Of a stretch of 64,000 nucleotides of DNA, positions 9,638-18,387 are shown one piece after another. How positions within the stretch are numbered: the first letter of the stretch is position 1; each line of letters begins with the position of its first letter. The translations under genes and the position numbers were made by a program. Location of the stretch: NCBI RefSeq assembly GCF_020883495.1, contig NZ_CP086610.1, positions 2,337,501-2,401,500 on the forward strand, given 5' to 3'. This DNA is from Shinella zoogloeoides (GTDB taxonomy: Bacteria; Pseudomonadota; Alphaproteobacteria; Rhizobiales; Rhizobiaceae). The notes below the pieces were generated by a model. It was not told where the DNA came from. It did not search any database and worked only from the letters and a program-made list of their open reading frames with translations.

Positions 9638-9797
9638 TCCGATCCCCGTCGGGGACAAACGTTGCGGAACGCGGGGAAACTGCGTTCCGGTCGCCGTTCA
9701 CGCTTGCAGACCCAAGGAAGAATGTTTCATATCAGGCGGTCGCTGCCCGGCCGGGAGCGAATAGAGTTTTGATCCCGAACGTTCCCTTGGAAAAGCA

Positions 9798-10316
9798 ATG
9801 CGTCCGACGGCAGAATCGAAAGAGTTCCGGCGAGAATTGGTCAATTTGCTGCCGAAGTTGCGGCGTTTCGCCATGACGCTGACGCGCAACGGCAGCGATG
9901 CGGACGACCTCGTGCAGGAGGCCTGCGAAAGGGCTATCACGCGAAGCCATCTGTGGAACGGGGAAGGCCGGCTGGAAAGCTGGGTTTATGCGATGACGCG
10001 CAATCTCTGGGTGGACGAAATCCGCAAGCGAAAGGTCCGCACAGGGTCGGGTACGGTAGATGTTGCCGAGCAGGATAGCCTGCATATCGAGGCGTCGGCC
10101 GACAAGGCGGTCTACGCCAAGCAGTTGCACAAGTTGATCATGACCATGCCGGAAGGCCTTTCGAGCGTCTTCCTGCTGGTGAATGTCGAAGGCCATAGCT
10201 ATCGGGAAGCGGCGGATATCCTCGGGATACCGATCGGCACCGTGATGAGCCGGCTCTCGGCGGCCCGCATCAGGCTCGCGGCCATGATCTCCGAACAGAC
10301 GGAAAGGAGGGCCTGA
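9798..10316 (+). CDS. ECF RNA polymerase sigma factor
   Basis: A 172-residue sigma-70 family ECF factor. Region 2 is seen as DADDLVQEACERA and SWVYAMTRNLWVDEIRKRK. Region 4 is a helix-turn-helix at HSYREAADILGIPIGTVMSRL. It directs core polymerase to an alternative promoter, probably for a stress response. The anti-sigma gene starts two bases after its stop, the classical cognate pair. I found no convincing GGAAC/CGTT (EcfG-type) promoter upstream. Confidence 0.93.
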   Translation: MRPTAESKEFRRELVNLLPKLRRFAMTLTRNGSDADDLVQEACERAITRSHLWNGEGRLESWVYAMTRNLWVDEIRKRKVRTGSGTVDVAEQDSLHIEASADKAVYAKQLHKLIMTMPEGLSSVFLLVNVEGHSYREAADILGIPIGTVMSRLSAARIRLAAMISEQTERRA

Positions 10317-10318
10317 TC

Positions 10319-11170
10319 GTGGAAAGCACGCAGGGTCTCCCGCTCGAAGTACGCCTGTCGGCCTATCTGGACGGCCAGCTACCGGAAGCGGAAGTGGAAG
10401 AAATCAACGCTCTCCTGGCCGCCGACGACGCCGCGCGCGCGACCTACGAGAAGCTCAAGCTCGGCAGCGAGTTCGGCGCGCGCGCCTTCGACAGGATGCT
10501 GCAGGACCCGATCCCGCTCGATCTGGTGCGCAACATCAAGGAAGCCGGCAAGGACGAGGACGAGACGCCGAAGCTCGGCATTGCCGCCATTCCGGTCTCG
10601 GCCGTGCCCGCCCCGCGCCGCAGCGCCTTCTGGCCGCAGGCGCTCGCCGCCTCGCTGGTGATCTTCCTTGCCGGCGGCGCCGCCGGCTATCTCATCTCCG
10701 AGCAGAAGCAGACCTCCCAGGTCGCCTCCGCGTCGTTCGCGCCCGTGCGCACATGGCTGGACGATATCGCCGACTACCACCGCATCTATGCGCACCAGAC
10801 GCGCCACCTCGCGGAAGTGGCGGCCGACGACAAGGCCCATATCGTCGACTGGCTCACGGCCAGCACCGGCGTCGGCTTCACCGTGCCGGACCTTTCCGCC
10901 CAGAACCTCACCTTCGAGGGCGCGCGCCTGCTGGTGGCCGGCGGCCGGCCGACGGCGCAATTGCTCTACCGCGACGCCGAGAACGAGGTCTTCGCGATCT
11001 GTTTCCTCAAGAGCGAGCCGGTGGATGGCAAGACGGAGCTGACGGAAAGCATCCGCGACGACCTCGGTCTCATCTCCTGGCAGCGCGGCAACGCCTCCTT
11101 CGTCGTGGTCGGCCCCTCCTCCGACCCCAATCTCGAGCGCATCGCCCAAGCGGTTTCCACCAGCATCTGA
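10319..11170 (+). CDS. Membrane anti-sigma factor, partner of the adjacent ECF sigma factor
   Basis: A 283-residue protein starting at GTG 10319 behind a strong GGAAAGGAGGG site that lies inside the sigma gene. The N-terminal cytoplasmic part (LSAYLDGQLPEAEVEEINAL) is the usual anti-sigma helix bundle. One membrane helix at about residues 103-123 (ALAASLVIFLAGGAAGYLIS) leads to a periplasmic sensor domain of about 150 residues. No HxxxCxxC zinc motif is visible, so it is not a ZAS-type redox anti-sigma. It presumably holds the sigma factor until an envelope signal arrives. Confidence 0.85.
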   Translation: MESTQGLPLEVRLSAYLDGQLPEAEVEEINALLAADDAARATYEKLKLGSEFGARAFDRMLQDPIPLDLVRNIKEAGKDEDETPKLGIAAIPVSAVPAPRRSAFWPQALAASLVIFLAGGAAGYLISEQKQTSQVASASFAPVRTWLDDIADYHRIYAHQTRHLAEVAADDKAHIVDWLTASTGVGFTVPDLSAQNLTFEGARLLVAGGRPTAQLLYRDAENEVFAICFLKSEPVDGKTELTESIRDDLGLISWQRGNASFVVVGPSSDPNLERIAQAVSTSI

Positions 11171-11190
11171 CCCCATTCCATCCCAAAGAA

Positions 11191-11227
11191 AAAGCACCCG
11201 GCAGCGACGCTGCCGGGTGCTTTCTTT
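11191..11227. terminator. Bidirectional intrinsic terminator between anti-sigma gene and leuA
   Basis: A perfect 15-bp inverted repeat (11191-11205 with 11209-11223) has a 3-base loop. It is flanked by T-rich sequence on the plus strand (TTTCTTTT) and A-rich sequence on the other side. It sits between the convergent anti-sigma gene and leuA and should stop transcription from both. Confidence 0.9.
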
Positions 11228-11242
11228 TAGATCGTTATGCGA

Positions 11243-12949
11243 TCAGCCGCGCAGGGCGATCACATGGTTGGCCGCCGAGACGATGGCTTCGAGCGAGGCG
11301 GTCACGATATTCGTGTTGATGCCGACGCCGAACAGCTTGCCGCCCGGATGCTGGACCTCGACATAGGCGATGGCCGCCGCGTTCGAACCCTGCTGCAACG
11401 AGTGCTCGGAATAATCCACGACCGACATCGGAACATCGAGATAGATCGACAGCGCATTGATGAAGCCGTCGATCGGGCCGGTGCCTTTGCCTTCGATGCG
11501 CTTGACCTCGCCGCCGTCGGTGATCTCGGCCGCGACGATGCGCGTGCCCTTGTTGCCGGCGTCGGGATAGGTGTGATGATCGACGAAGCGCAGGCGCGTG
11601 CCCGGCTGCGTGACATAGCGCGCGATGAAGCTCTCGTGGATGCGCTTGGCCGGCAGCTCGACGCCTTCCTCATCCGTGATACGCTGGATTTCGTCGCGGA
11701 ACTCCACCTGCAGGTTGCGCGGCAGGTTGATGCCGTAGTCTTCCTGCAGGATATAGGCGATGCCGCCCTTGCCGGACTGCGAGTTAATGCGGATGATCGC
11801 CTCGTAGGAACGGCCGACGTCCTGCGGGTCGATCGGCAGATAGGGCACTTCCCACAGCGGCTTGTTGGCCTTCTTGATGGCCTTCATGCCCTTGTTGATG
11901 GCGTCCTGGTGCGAGCCGGAGAAGGCCGTGTAGACCAGTTCGCCGACGTAAGGGTGACGCTCGGGAATGACCATCTCGTTGGAATACTCGTAGACGGCCT
12001 TGATGCGCTCGATATCCGAGCAGTCGAGCTTGGGATCGACGCCCTGCGTATACATGTTCAGCGCCAGCGTGACGACGTCGACATTGCCCGTGCGCTCGCC
12101 ATTGCCGAACAGCGTGCCTTCCACGCGGTCCGCGCCGGCCATCAGGCCGAGTTCCGTCGCGGCGATGCCGGTGCCGCGGTCGTTGTGCGGATGCAGCGAG
12201 ATGAGCACGTTCTCGCGGTTGTCGATGTTGCGGCACATCCATTCGATCTGGTCGGCATAGATGTTCGGCGTCGCCATCTCGACGGTGGACGGCAGGTTCA
12301 GGATCAGCTTGTTGTCGGCCGTCGGCTTCACGATCTCGACGACCGCGTTGCAGATTTCCAGCGCCACTTCCAGCTCGGTGCCGGTGAAGCTTTCCGGCGA
12401 ATATTCGAAGCGGTAGCCGCCGCCGGCCTTGGCCGCCATGTCGGTGATCATCTTGGCCGCGTCGGTCGCGATCTGCTTGATGCCGGCGACGTCCTTGGCG
12501 AACACCACGCGGCGCTGCAACTCACTGGTCGAATTGTAGAAATGGATGATCGGCTGATGCGCGCCCTCCAGCGCCTCGAAGGTGCGCGTGATCAGCTCGG
12601 GGCGGCACTGCACCAGCACCTGCAACGAGACGTCGTCCGGCACATTGCCTTCCTCGACGCACCAGCGGGCGAAGTCGAAGTCGGTCTGCGAGGCCGAGGG
12701 GAAGCCGATCTCGATTTCCTTGAAGCCCATGTCGAGCAGCAGTTGGAACATGCGGGCCTTGCGATCATGGCCCATCGGGTTGATCAGCGACTGGTTGCCG
12801 TCGCGCAGGTCAACCGAGCACCAGATCGGCGCCTTGTCGATCGTCTTGCCCGGCCAGGTGCGGTCCGGAATGTTGATCGTGGGGTAAGGCTGGTACTTGA
12901 CCGCCGCCTCGGACATGCCCTGCTTGGGGGTGTGGGTCTTCAGAATCAT
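11243..12949 (-). CDS. leuA: 2-isopropylmalate synthase
   Basis: A 568-residue enzyme (long, type-2 LeuA). It condenses acetyl-CoA with 2-oxoisovalerate, the first committed step of leucine synthesis. The catalytic barrel shows SVDLRDGNQSL and the metal-binding SLHPHNDRG. The C-terminal half includes the regulatory domain that binds leucine (for example LDVPMSVVDYSEHSLQQGSN). The start ATG at 12949 (MILKTHTPKQG) follows a GAAGAGAAGA stretch; an upstream ATG at 12976 lacks a site. A leucine-rich leader peptide lies about 160 bases upstream, so expression probably responds to leucyl-tRNA as well as to feedback. Confidence 0.95.
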   Translation of the reverse strand: MILKTHTPKQGMSEAAVKYQPYPTINIPDRTWPGKTIDKAPIWCSVDLRDGNQSLINPMGHDRKARMFQLLLDMGFKEIEIGFPSASQTDFDFARWCVEEGNVPDDVSLQVLVQCRPELITRTFEALEGAHQPIIHFYNSTSELQRRVVFAKDVAGIKQIATDAAKMITDMAAKAGGGYRFEYSPESFTGTELEVALEICNAVVEIVKPTADNKLILNLPSTVEMATPNIYADQIEWMCRNIDNRENVLISLHPHNDRGTGIAATELGLMAGADRVEGTLFGNGERTGNVDVVTLALNMYTQGVDPKLDCSDIERIKAVYEYSNEMVIPERHPYVGELVYTAFSGSHQDAINKGMKAIKKANKPLWEVPYLPIDPQDVGRSYEAIIRINSQSGKGGIAYILQEDYGINLPRNLQVEFRDEIQRITDEEGVELPAKRIHESFIARYVTQPGTRLRFVDHHTYPDAGNKGTRIVAAEITDGGEVKRIEGKGTGPIDGFINALSIYLDVPMSVVDYSEHSLQQGSNAAAIAYVEVQHPGGKLFGVGINTNIVTASLEAIVSAANHVIALRG

Positions 12950-13111
12950 CGCGTCTTCTCTTCGTCGTCCCGGCATTCGCGGAAGGTCTTAGCGCAAGGA
13001 TTGGCGCTTGGCGACGGCGAATGCTGGCCATGGGCGGCCAGAACCGGAATTAATGCATGGGGTGAAGCGAGGAGCTATTGCCGGCAGGGCTTTTCGGCCG
13101 CCGGGCGCTCC
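12950..13111 (-). promoter_or_regulatory. leuA leader RNA with alternative hairpins
   Basis: This is the untranslated stretch between the leucine-rich leader peptide and leuA. Complementary segments seen: 13121-13127 with 13078-13084 (7 bp, beginning inside the leader ORF neighbourhood), 13024-13029 with 13036-13041 (CTGGCC/GGCCAG), and 12973-12980 with 13017-13024 (8 bp) just upstream of the leuA ribosome site. The last two share base 13024, so they compete. No hairpin is followed by a U-run, so the mechanism may be translational or Rho-dependent rather than classical intrinsic attenuation. Confidence 0.5.
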
Positions 13112-13237
13112 TCAGCGAACCCGGCAACCGCGCGTAAGGCCGAGAAGAAGAAGCGAGGAGAAGCCGCGCGAACGCTCGCGAACAGCAACGCTGCCGCGGG
13201 AAACTCGTTCGATGATCTGTGCGCCGGTCTTCAACAT
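13112..13237 (-). CDS. Leucine-rich leader peptide of leuA (leuL-like)
   Basis: A 41-codon ORF starting MLKTGAQIIERV and ending SSLLLLGLTRGCRVR. Four consecutive leucine codons (CTT CTT CTT CTC), then Gly and another Leu, lie 10 codons before the stop. A run of cognate codons upstream of leuA is the hallmark of a ribosome-mediated attenuator. The best promoter places the transcript start at the A of its ATG, with no ribosome site, so it may be leaderless. The ORF is open further upstream to 13318, but that part crosses the clpP terminator. Confidence 0.7.
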   Translation of the reverse strand: MLKTGAQIIERVSRGSVAVRERSRGFSSLLLLGLTRGCRVR

Positions 13238-13244
13238 GAGGCGG

Positions 13245-13273
13245 CTTATAGCGGCGGGAAGGCCGCCGCGCAA
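13245..13273 (-). promoter_or_regulatory. Predicted promoter for leuL-leuA
   Basis: On the minus strand, TTGCGC (13273-13268) and TATAAG (13250-13245) are separated by 17 bases. Seven bases after the -10 box comes the ATG of the leader peptide, so initiation would fall at or next to that A. This is pattern recognition only. Confidence 0.55.
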
Positions 13274-13284
13274 CCCACCTGAAC

Positions 13285-13312
13285 GAAAAAGCCCTCCGCG
13301 ATGGGAGGGCTT
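13285..13312 (-). terminator. Intrinsic terminator of clpP
   Basis: A 9-bp stem (13289-13297 with 13304-13312) is followed on the minus strand by TTTTT. It lies 26 bases beyond the clpP stop and separates clpP transcription from the leu leader promoter. Confidence 0.85.
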
Positions 13313-13337
13313 CCTCAATTCAAGTGGCAGAAAAGCC

Positions 13338-13916
13338 TCAGATATCGGCCTGCGAGGTCACGATGCGCGAGACGAGGCCGTAGCCCTTGGCTTCTTCTGC
13401 GGAGAGCCAGTAGTCGCGGTCCGTGTCCTTGGCGATCTTCTCGATCGGCTGACCGGTGGCGTCGGCGAAGATCTTGTTCAGGCGCTCGTTCATCTTGATG
13501 ATCTCACGCGCCTGGATCTCGATGTCCGAGGCCATGCCGCGGGTGCCGCCCGACGGTTGGTGCAGCAGGAAGCGGGTGTTCGGCAGGCAGATGCGCCGCT
13601 CCTTGGGCGCGGCGACATAAATCAGCGCGCCGGCGGAGGCGACCCAGCCCGTGCCGATCATCCAGACCTTCGGCTTGATGAACTTGATCATGTCATGGAT
13701 GGAATCGCCCGATTCCACATGACCGCCCGGCGAGTTGACGTAGATGCGGATGTCCTCGTCGCTGGACGCGGCGAGCGCCACGAGCTGCGAGCAGACCTTC
13801 TGCGCCAGTTCCTGGTTGATCGGCCCGTAGATGAAGATCGAACGCGACTTGAAAAGGTTCGCCTCCGTTTCCTTGCCCAGGGGCACTTCCGTCTTCTTGT
13901 CGTCTTCGTCGCTCAT
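13338..13916 (-). CDS. ATP-dependent Clp protease proteolytic subunit (ClpP-family paralogue)
   Basis: A 192-residue serine peptidase of the ClpP family. The Ser-His-Asp triad is visible as Ser94 (VASAGAL), His119 (LLHQPSGG) and Asp168 (DTDRDYW), so it should be active. ClpP forms a tetradecameric chamber fed by a Clp ATPase. Clp ATPase genes are absent here, and the sequence departs from canonical ClpP (for example [18 protein letters not shown]), so it is likely one of the additional ClpP copies found in rhizobia. It has its own terminator. Confidence 0.88.
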   Translation of the reverse strand: MSDEDDKKTEVPLGKETEANLFKSRSIFIYGPINQELAQKVCSQLVALAASSDEDIRIYVNSPGGHVESGDSIHDMIKFIKPKVWMIGTGWVASAGALIYVAAPKERRICLPNTRFLLHQPSGGTRGMASDIEIQAREIIKMNERLNKIFADATGQPIEKIAKDTDRDYWLSAEEAKGYGLVSRIVTSQADI

Positions 13917-14177
13917 CCAAAGTCTCCGGATTGCTCGTCAATAGTCCTGTCGCCGTTCAGATAATGCGACTCACCGGCCAAGACAATGCAACAAAGCGAT
14001 AACGCGCGATAGGGTTTGTCGCCGCCGCGGGAAAACAGGGTAAACGCCCGCCGCTTGTCATTCCGCAAAACAACCATGGATTTTACAATGGACGGATTGC
14101 CCCTTGCCGACTAGAGTATGCAGATTACTGAAAAACTGCATCACCGACCAACCAAAGGCAGCGGAAAAGGGGACACC

Positions 14178-14756
14178 ATGATCAAGCGCATCATACTCGC
14201 ATTCACCGCATTTGCGGCCACCGCCGCACCCGCCTTCGCCCATCTCAATCCGCAAGAGCACGGCTCCTTCATGGCCGGCCTGTCGCACCCGCTCTTCGGT
14301 CTCGACCATATCCTCGTCATGGTGGCGGTGGGTCTGTGGGCCGCGCAGATCGGCGGCAAGGCGCTGTGGGGCGTGCCGCTCGCCTTCGTCACCACGATGG
14401 CCATCGGCTTCGGCCTTGCGCTTGCCGGCATCGGCCTGCCCTTCGTCGAGCCGGCCATCCTCGCCTCGGTCGTCGCGCTCGGCCTGCTGGTCGCCATGGC
14501 CGTCAAACTCGACACGGTCATGTCCGCCGCCATCGTCGCGGTCTTCGCCCTGTTCCACGGCCATGCCCATGGCGGCGAACTCGGCTCGGCGGGCGCCTTC
14601 CAGTTCGGCGTCGGCTTCGTGGTCGCGACGGCCCTCCTGCATATTGCCGGCATCGGGCTTGGCCTCGGTATCGCCCGCCTTTCCGGCGGCGCTCTGGCCG
14701 CCCGCATCATCGGCGGCCTGACGGCGCTTGCAGGGCTGGTCCTCGCCTTCGGCTGA
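14178..14756 (+). CDS. HupE/UreJ family membrane protein
   Basis: A 192-residue protein with a cleavable signal (ending near AAPAFAHLN) and about six membrane helices. The family motif HPLFGLDHILVMVAVG and a His-rich HGHAHGGE are present. HupE/UreJ proteins are proposed nickel or cobalt permeases for hydrogenase or urease. No such enzyme genes are in the window, so the metal is inferred from the family. The ATG at 14178 follows AAGGGGACACC; the ORF from 14118 includes non-family residues. A CDF metal exporter lies convergently downstream. Confidence 0.87.
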   Translation: MIKRIILAFTAFAATAAPAFAHLNPQEHGSFMAGLSHPLFGLDHILVMVAVGLWAAQIGGKALWGVPLAFVTTMAIGFGLALAGIGLPFVEPAILASVVALGLLVAMAVKLDTVMSAAIVAVFALFHGHAHGGELGSAGAFQFGVGFVVATALLHIAGIGLGLGIARLSGGALAARIIGGLTALAGLVLAFG

Positions 14757-14783
14757 CGGCCGACTTCCAGGGATCATGGCTTG

Positions 14784-14819
14784 AAAAAAGCGGCGGTGCG
14801 CATGCATCGCCGCTTTTCC
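14784..14819. terminator. Bidirectional terminator between hupE-like gene and CDF gene
   Basis: The stem comprises AAAAGCGGCG (14786-14795) pairing with CGCCGCTTTT (14808-14817), extended by four inner pairs around a 4-base loop. A and T runs on either flank allow function on both strands. Confidence 0.85.
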
Positions 14820-14820
14820 T

Positions 14821-15741
14821 TTATGGCGCGGCCTCGACGGGCGGCGCGACACGCACGCGCTCGCCATGCGCCTTTTCCGTTTCCGGCTCGACATGGATGG
14901 CGACATGCACGCCCGGCTGCGCGGCGCCGATGGCGTCCTCCAGCCGGTCGCAGATTTCATGCGCCTCGCCCACGGACATCGCCGCCGGCACGACGAGGTG
15001 GAAATCGACGAAGGTCGCCGCCCCGGCCCTGCGGGTCTTGAGGTCATGCACGCCGAGCGAGCCGGCGCCATTCGCCGCGATGGCCGCCTTGATCGCCTCC
15101 GCCTCGTCCGGCTCCACCGCATGGTCCATCAGCCCGTCGACGGAATGGGCGATGACCTTCCAGCCCTGATAGAGAATGTTGAGCGCGACGAGCACCGCAA
15201 GCAGCGGATCGAGCACCGGAAAGCCGGTGGCAATCGCCAGCACGAGGCCGACGAGCACGCCGACCGAGGTGACGACGTCCGACAGGATATGCTGCCCGTC
15301 CGCCGCCAGCGCCGGCGAGCGATAGCGCCGGCCGGCGCGGATGAGCACATAGGCCCAGACCGCATTGATCACGCCCGCCGCGAAATTGATGGCAAGGCCG
15401 AGGACCGGCGCATTCATCGGCTCGGGCGCGAGCACGGCCGGCAGGGCCGCCAGAACGATCAGCAGCGCCGCCACCACGATCAGCACGCCCTCGAGCACCG
15501 CCGAGAGATATTCCGCCTTGTGATGGCCGAAGGGGTGGGTCTTGTCGGCGGGTTTTGCCGCATAGCTGACCGCCACGAAAGCGACGATGGCCGCCACCAC
15601 GTTGACGCTCGATTCCAGCCCGTCCGACAGCAGCGCCACCGACCCCGTCACCCACCAAGCAACGAGCTTCAGCCCCATCACGCCGAGCGACAGCGGAATG
15701 CCCCAGAGAGCGAGCCGCCTGACCTTGTCCGAATTCTTCAT
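14821..15741 (-). CDS. Cation diffusion facilitator (CDF) family metal transporter
   Basis: A 306-residue protein with about six membrane helices and a C-terminal cytoplasmic domain ending in a Pro/Ala-rich tail. Transport-site residues: helix 2 shows SDGLESSVN (Asp, then Glu/Asn where many CDF proteins have His/Asp) and helix 5 shows DGQHILSD (HxxxD). The family exports Zn, Fe, Co or Mn by proton antiport; the variant helix-2 motif makes the metal uncertain. The start MKNSDKV at 15741 follows GAGAGTGGT; ATGs at 15753 and 15774 are alternatives. Confidence 0.88.
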   Translation of the reverse strand: MKNSDKVRRLALWGIPLSLGVMGLKLVAWWVTGSVALLSDGLESSVNVVAAIVAFVAVSYAAKPADKTHPFGHHKAEYLSAVLEGVLIVVAALLIVLAALPAVLAPEPMNAPVLGLAINFAAGVINAVWAYVLIRAGRRYRSPALAADGQHILSDVVTSVGVLVGLVLAIATGFPVLDPLLAVLVALNILYQGWKVIAHSVDGLMDHAVEPDEAEAIKAAIAANGAGSLGVHDLKTRRAGAATFVDFHLVVPAAMSVGEAHEICDRLEDAIGAAQPGVHVAIHVEPETEKAHGERVRVAPPVEAAP

Positions 15742-15795
15742 ACCACTCTCCATGCGCATGCAAACGAGTTGCAAAAGCCTGGCCCATCAACGCAA

Positions 15796-15829
15796 AACCG
15801 CGCGCACGGGGACGTGCACGCGGTTTTTT
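15796..15829 (-). terminator. Hairpin downstream of trpE(G)
   Basis: AAAACCGCG (left arm) pairs with CGCGGTTTT (right arm), plus four inner pairs across one mismatch. It has a T-run on the plus strand (TTTTTTC) and a shorter TTTT on the minus strand. It lies between the trpE(G) stop (16031) and the CDF start and could end trpE(G) transcription. Confidence 0.45.
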
Positions 15830-15900
15830 CTTGGGTTTCGCTATGGACCAGAGCGGCTGCGTTGTCAAAGCCAAAGCGGCCAACCGGCGAAGGAATAAAA

Positions 15901-16018
15901 GCCCCTCACCTGCCTGCCGGCATCCTCTTCCCGTAAACGGGGCGAGGAACGATGGGCGCGCCGTTCTGCCCCTTCTCCCCGCCTGCGGGGAGAAGGTCCC
16001 GGCAGGGGGATGAGGGGC
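15901..16018. repeat. RIME-like dispersed palindromic element
   Basis: A 118-bp mosaic palindrome. Outer arms GCCCCTCA (15901-15908) and TGAGGGGC (16011-16018), and second arms 15913-15920 with 15999-16006, enclose two inner hairpins. One is a CCCG-taaa-CGGG hairpin (15930-15941); the other is a perfect 12-bp repeat with a 2-base loop (15971-15982 with 15985-15996). The sequence type (CCTTCTCCCCGC and its complement) is common between genes in rhizobial genomes. It sits just past the trpE(G) stop and could act as a transcript-end structure. Confidence 0.75.
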
Positions 16019-16030
16019 AGCCCCGCAAGA

Positions 16031-18220
16031 CTACGCCGCCTTCACCCTCCCCTTCTTCGACAGATGCGCCACCACATTCTCGATCATGCGCATGCCGGCG
16101 TCCTGGCCGAGCGTCATGATCGATTCCGGGTGGAACTGCACTGCCGCCACCGGCTCGCTGGCATGCTCGATGCCCATGATCGTGCCGTCCTCGCTCTCCG
16201 CCGTGATGATGAAATCGCGCGGCAGCGTCGCCGGATCGGCGAAGATCGAGTGATAGCGGCCGACCGTCACCTCCTTGCCGAGACCGGAGAAGACAATACC
16301 CGGCTCCAGCACGCGGATGCGCGAGGGCTTGCCGTGCATGGGAACGGCAAGCTGGCGCAATTCGCCGCCATAGGCTTCCGCAAGGGCCTGAAGCCCGAGG
16401 CAGACGCCGAAGATCGGCAGGTTGCGTTCCCGCGCCTTGCGGATCGTCGCCTTGCAGTCGAAGTCCTTCGGATTGCCAGGGCCGGGCGACAGCACGACGA
16501 GGTCCGGCTTGATACGGTCGAACACCTCTTCCGGGACGGGCGTGCGCACGGTCGTCACGCTCGCGCCGGTCTGGCGGAAATAGTTGGCGAGCGTGTGGAC
16601 GAAGCTGTCCTCATGGTCGACGAGCAGGATCTTCACCCCTGCCCCGACAGCCGCGACATCGCGCTGGACCTTGGCGGAATTGCCGGACTTGGCATCGCGG
16701 ATGGCTGCAATCATGGCGGAGGCCTTCAGTTCGGTTTCGGCTTCTTCTTCTTCCGGGCTGGAATCGTAGAGCAGCGTCGCGCCAGCGCGCACTTCCGCGA
16801 TACCGTCCTTGATGCGGATGGTGCGCAGCGTCAGGCCGGTATTCATGTCGCCGTTGAAGCCGACCATGCCGATCGCCCCACCATACCACGCACGCGGGCT
16901 CTTCTCATGCGCCTCGATGAAGCGCATCGCCCAGAGTTTCGGCGCACCCGTGACGGTCACGGCCCAGGCATGCGAGAGGAAGCCGTCGAAGGCGTCCATG
17001 TCGTCGCGCAGGCGTCCCTCGATATGGTCGACCGTGTGGATGAGGCGCGAATACATCTCGATCTGCCGGCGGCCGATGACCTTGACGGAACCCGGCTCGC
17101 AGACACGGCTCTTGTCGTTACGGTCGACGTCCGAGCACATGGTCAGTTCGGATTCGTCCTTCTTGGAGTTCAAGAGCTTGAGGATCTGTTCCGAGTCGGC
17201 AATCGGATCGTCACCGCGCTTGATCGTGCCGGAGATCGGGCAGGTCTCGATGCGCCGGCCCGACACGCGCACGAACATTTCCGGCGAAGCGCCGACGAGG
17301 TATTCCTGGTTGCCGAGGTTGATGAAGAAGGAATAGGGCGACGGGTTGATCGCCTTGAGGCGGCGGGAGATTTCCGACGGCTTGCTCTCGCAGCGCTCTA
17401 AGAACTTCTGGCCCGGCACGACCTCGAAGAGATCGCCCCGCTTGAAGCTCTCCTTCGCCTTGACGACGAGTTCGGCATATTCGCCGGGCCGGTGGTCGCC
17501 ATGCGGCGGAATGACATCGACGGTCTGGAACGGCTCGGCGGCAATCGCCTCGCCCTTGCCTTCCGTCGAAAGCCCGTCCTTGGCGAAATCGTAGCGGTCG
17601 ATCCAGGCCTTGGCGGCGTAATGGTCGACGACGAGAATCTCGTCCGGCAGGAAGAGCACCATGTCGCGCTGGTCGTCCGGCCGCTTCAGCTTGAGGTCGA
17701 TGGCGTCGAACTGGAAGGCGAGGTCGTAGCCGAAGGCGCCGTAAAGGCCGAGGCTGGCATCCTCCGCCGAATGGAAAAGGTCCGTGACGGCGCGCAGCAC
17801 CGTGAAGACCGTCGGCATCTTGGAGCGTTCTTCCTCGGTGAACACCCGGTCGGGCATCTTCACCTCGAGGTCGAGCCGGCTTGCCGTGCGCGCACCCAGC
17901 GCCAGTTCCGAAACCTGCGCCAGACGGTCGGCGATCAGCGACAGCAGCACCTCGCCGCGCGCATTATAGGCCTCGATCCAGACGGCCCGGCCGAAGGAGG
18001 AGATACCGAGCGGCGGATCGACGACCGCCGTGTCCCAGCGCGTGTAGCGGCCCGGATATTCGTAGTTCGAGGAGAAGACCGCGCCGCGCCGCTCGTCGAG
18101 CTTGTCGACATAGGTGGAGATCGCATCGGCATAATTTGCCGCGCGGCGGCGGCGCGTGACGGTCACCCCGCCGCGCGTCTCATAGGCTTCGCCGCCGTCT
18201 TCCAGAATTTTCGTGGCCAT
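16031..18220 (-). CDS. trpE(G): Fused anthranilate synthase, component I plus glutamine amidotransferase
   Basis: A 729-residue fusion typical of Rhizobiaceae. The N-terminal ~520 residues are the chorismate-binding TrpE part (for example [31 protein letters not shown]). The C-terminal ~200 are the TrpG glutaminase, with the nucleophile in [11 protein letters not shown] and the HPES motif near the end. It makes anthranilate from chorismate and glutamine, the first step of tryptophan synthesis. The start [10 protein letters not shown] at 18220 follows GGAGTTGGGGA; the ORF extension to 18268 runs into the attenuator. It is regulated by the trpL leader upstream. Confidence 0.96.
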   Translation of the reverse strand: MATKILEDGGEAYETRGGVTVTRRRRAANYADAISTYVDKLDERRGAVFSSNYEYPGRYTRWDTAVVDPPLGISSFGRAVWIEAYNARGEVLLSLIADRLAQVSELALGARTASRLDLEVKMPDRVFTEEERSKMPTVFTVLRAVTDLFHSAEDASLGLYGAFGYDLAFQFDAIDLKLKRPDDQRDMVLFLPDEILVVDHYAAKAWIDRYDFAKDGLSTEGKGEAIAAEPFQTVDVIPPHGDHRPGEYAELVVKAKESFKRGDLFEVVPGQKFLERCESKPSEISRRLKAINPSPYSFFINLGNQEYLVGASPEMFVRVSGRRIETCPISGTIKRGDDPIADSEQILKLLNSKKDESELTMCSDVDRNDKSRVCEPGSVKVIGRRQIEMYSRLIHTVDHIEGRLRDDMDAFDGFLSHAWAVTVTGAPKLWAMRFIEAHEKSPRAWYGGAIGMVGFNGDMNTGLTLRTIRIKDGIAEVRAGATLLYDSSPEEEEAETELKASAMIAAIRDAKSGNSAKVQRDVAAVGAGVKILLVDHEDSFVHTLANYFRQTGASVTTVRTPVPEEVFDRIKPDLVVLSPGPGNPKDFDCKATIRKARERNLPIFGVCLGLQALAEAYGGELRQLAVPMHGKPSRIRVLEPGIVFSGLGKEVTVGRYHSIFADPATLPRDFIITAESEDGTIMGIEHASEPVAAVQFHPESIMTLGQDAGMRMIENVVAHLSKKGRVKAA

Positions 18221-18262
18221 TCCCCAACTCCGTTTCAGGCCCGGTCTTCGCAAGGCGGCCGA

Positions 18263-18298
18263 ACACAAAAAAGCCGCCTCGAATTTTCCGGGCGGCTT
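18263..18298 (-). terminator. trpL attenuator terminator
   Basis: An 8-bp stem (18271-18278 with 18291-18298, GCCGCC type) is followed on the minus strand by TTTTTT. It lies 36 bases after the trpL stop and 43 bases before the trpE(G) start, where an attenuator terminator should be. Confidence 0.88.
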
Positions 18299-18333
18299 GT
18301 CGTCTCAATCACGCATGACTGGTCAAGGCCGCC

Positions 18334-18378
18334 TCAGCGAGCCCACCACCAGCCAGAAAGGATACGTGCGTTCATCAT
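18334..18378 (-). CDS. trpL: trp leader peptide
   Basis: A 14-codon ORF, MMNARILSGWWWAR then TGA, with three consecutive TGG codons. The S. meliloti leader has the same length and a WWWAR end. When tryptophanyl-tRNA is scarce, stalling at the Trp codons favours an antiterminator. In S. meliloti the released leader RNA and peptide also act in trans on other transcripts. No Shine-Dalgarno is visible and the promoter places the start at or near the ATG, so it is probably translated leaderless. Confidence 0.93.
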   Translation of the reverse strand: MMNARILSGWWWAR

Positions 18379-18387
18379 GGGCGGAAT

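Noticed and set aside
9666..9700. Possible EcfG-type promoter (GGAAC ... CGTT) upstream of the ECF sigma gene
   Set aside because: GGAAC and CGTT elements are present but the spacing is 12 or 24 bases, not 16-17, so it does not fit.
11237..13282. 681-residue plus-strand ORF opposite leuA
   Set aside because: Composition (Arg, Asp, His, Val rich, no motif) is typical of antisense frames of GC-rich genes; leuA has clear catalytic motifs and a leader.
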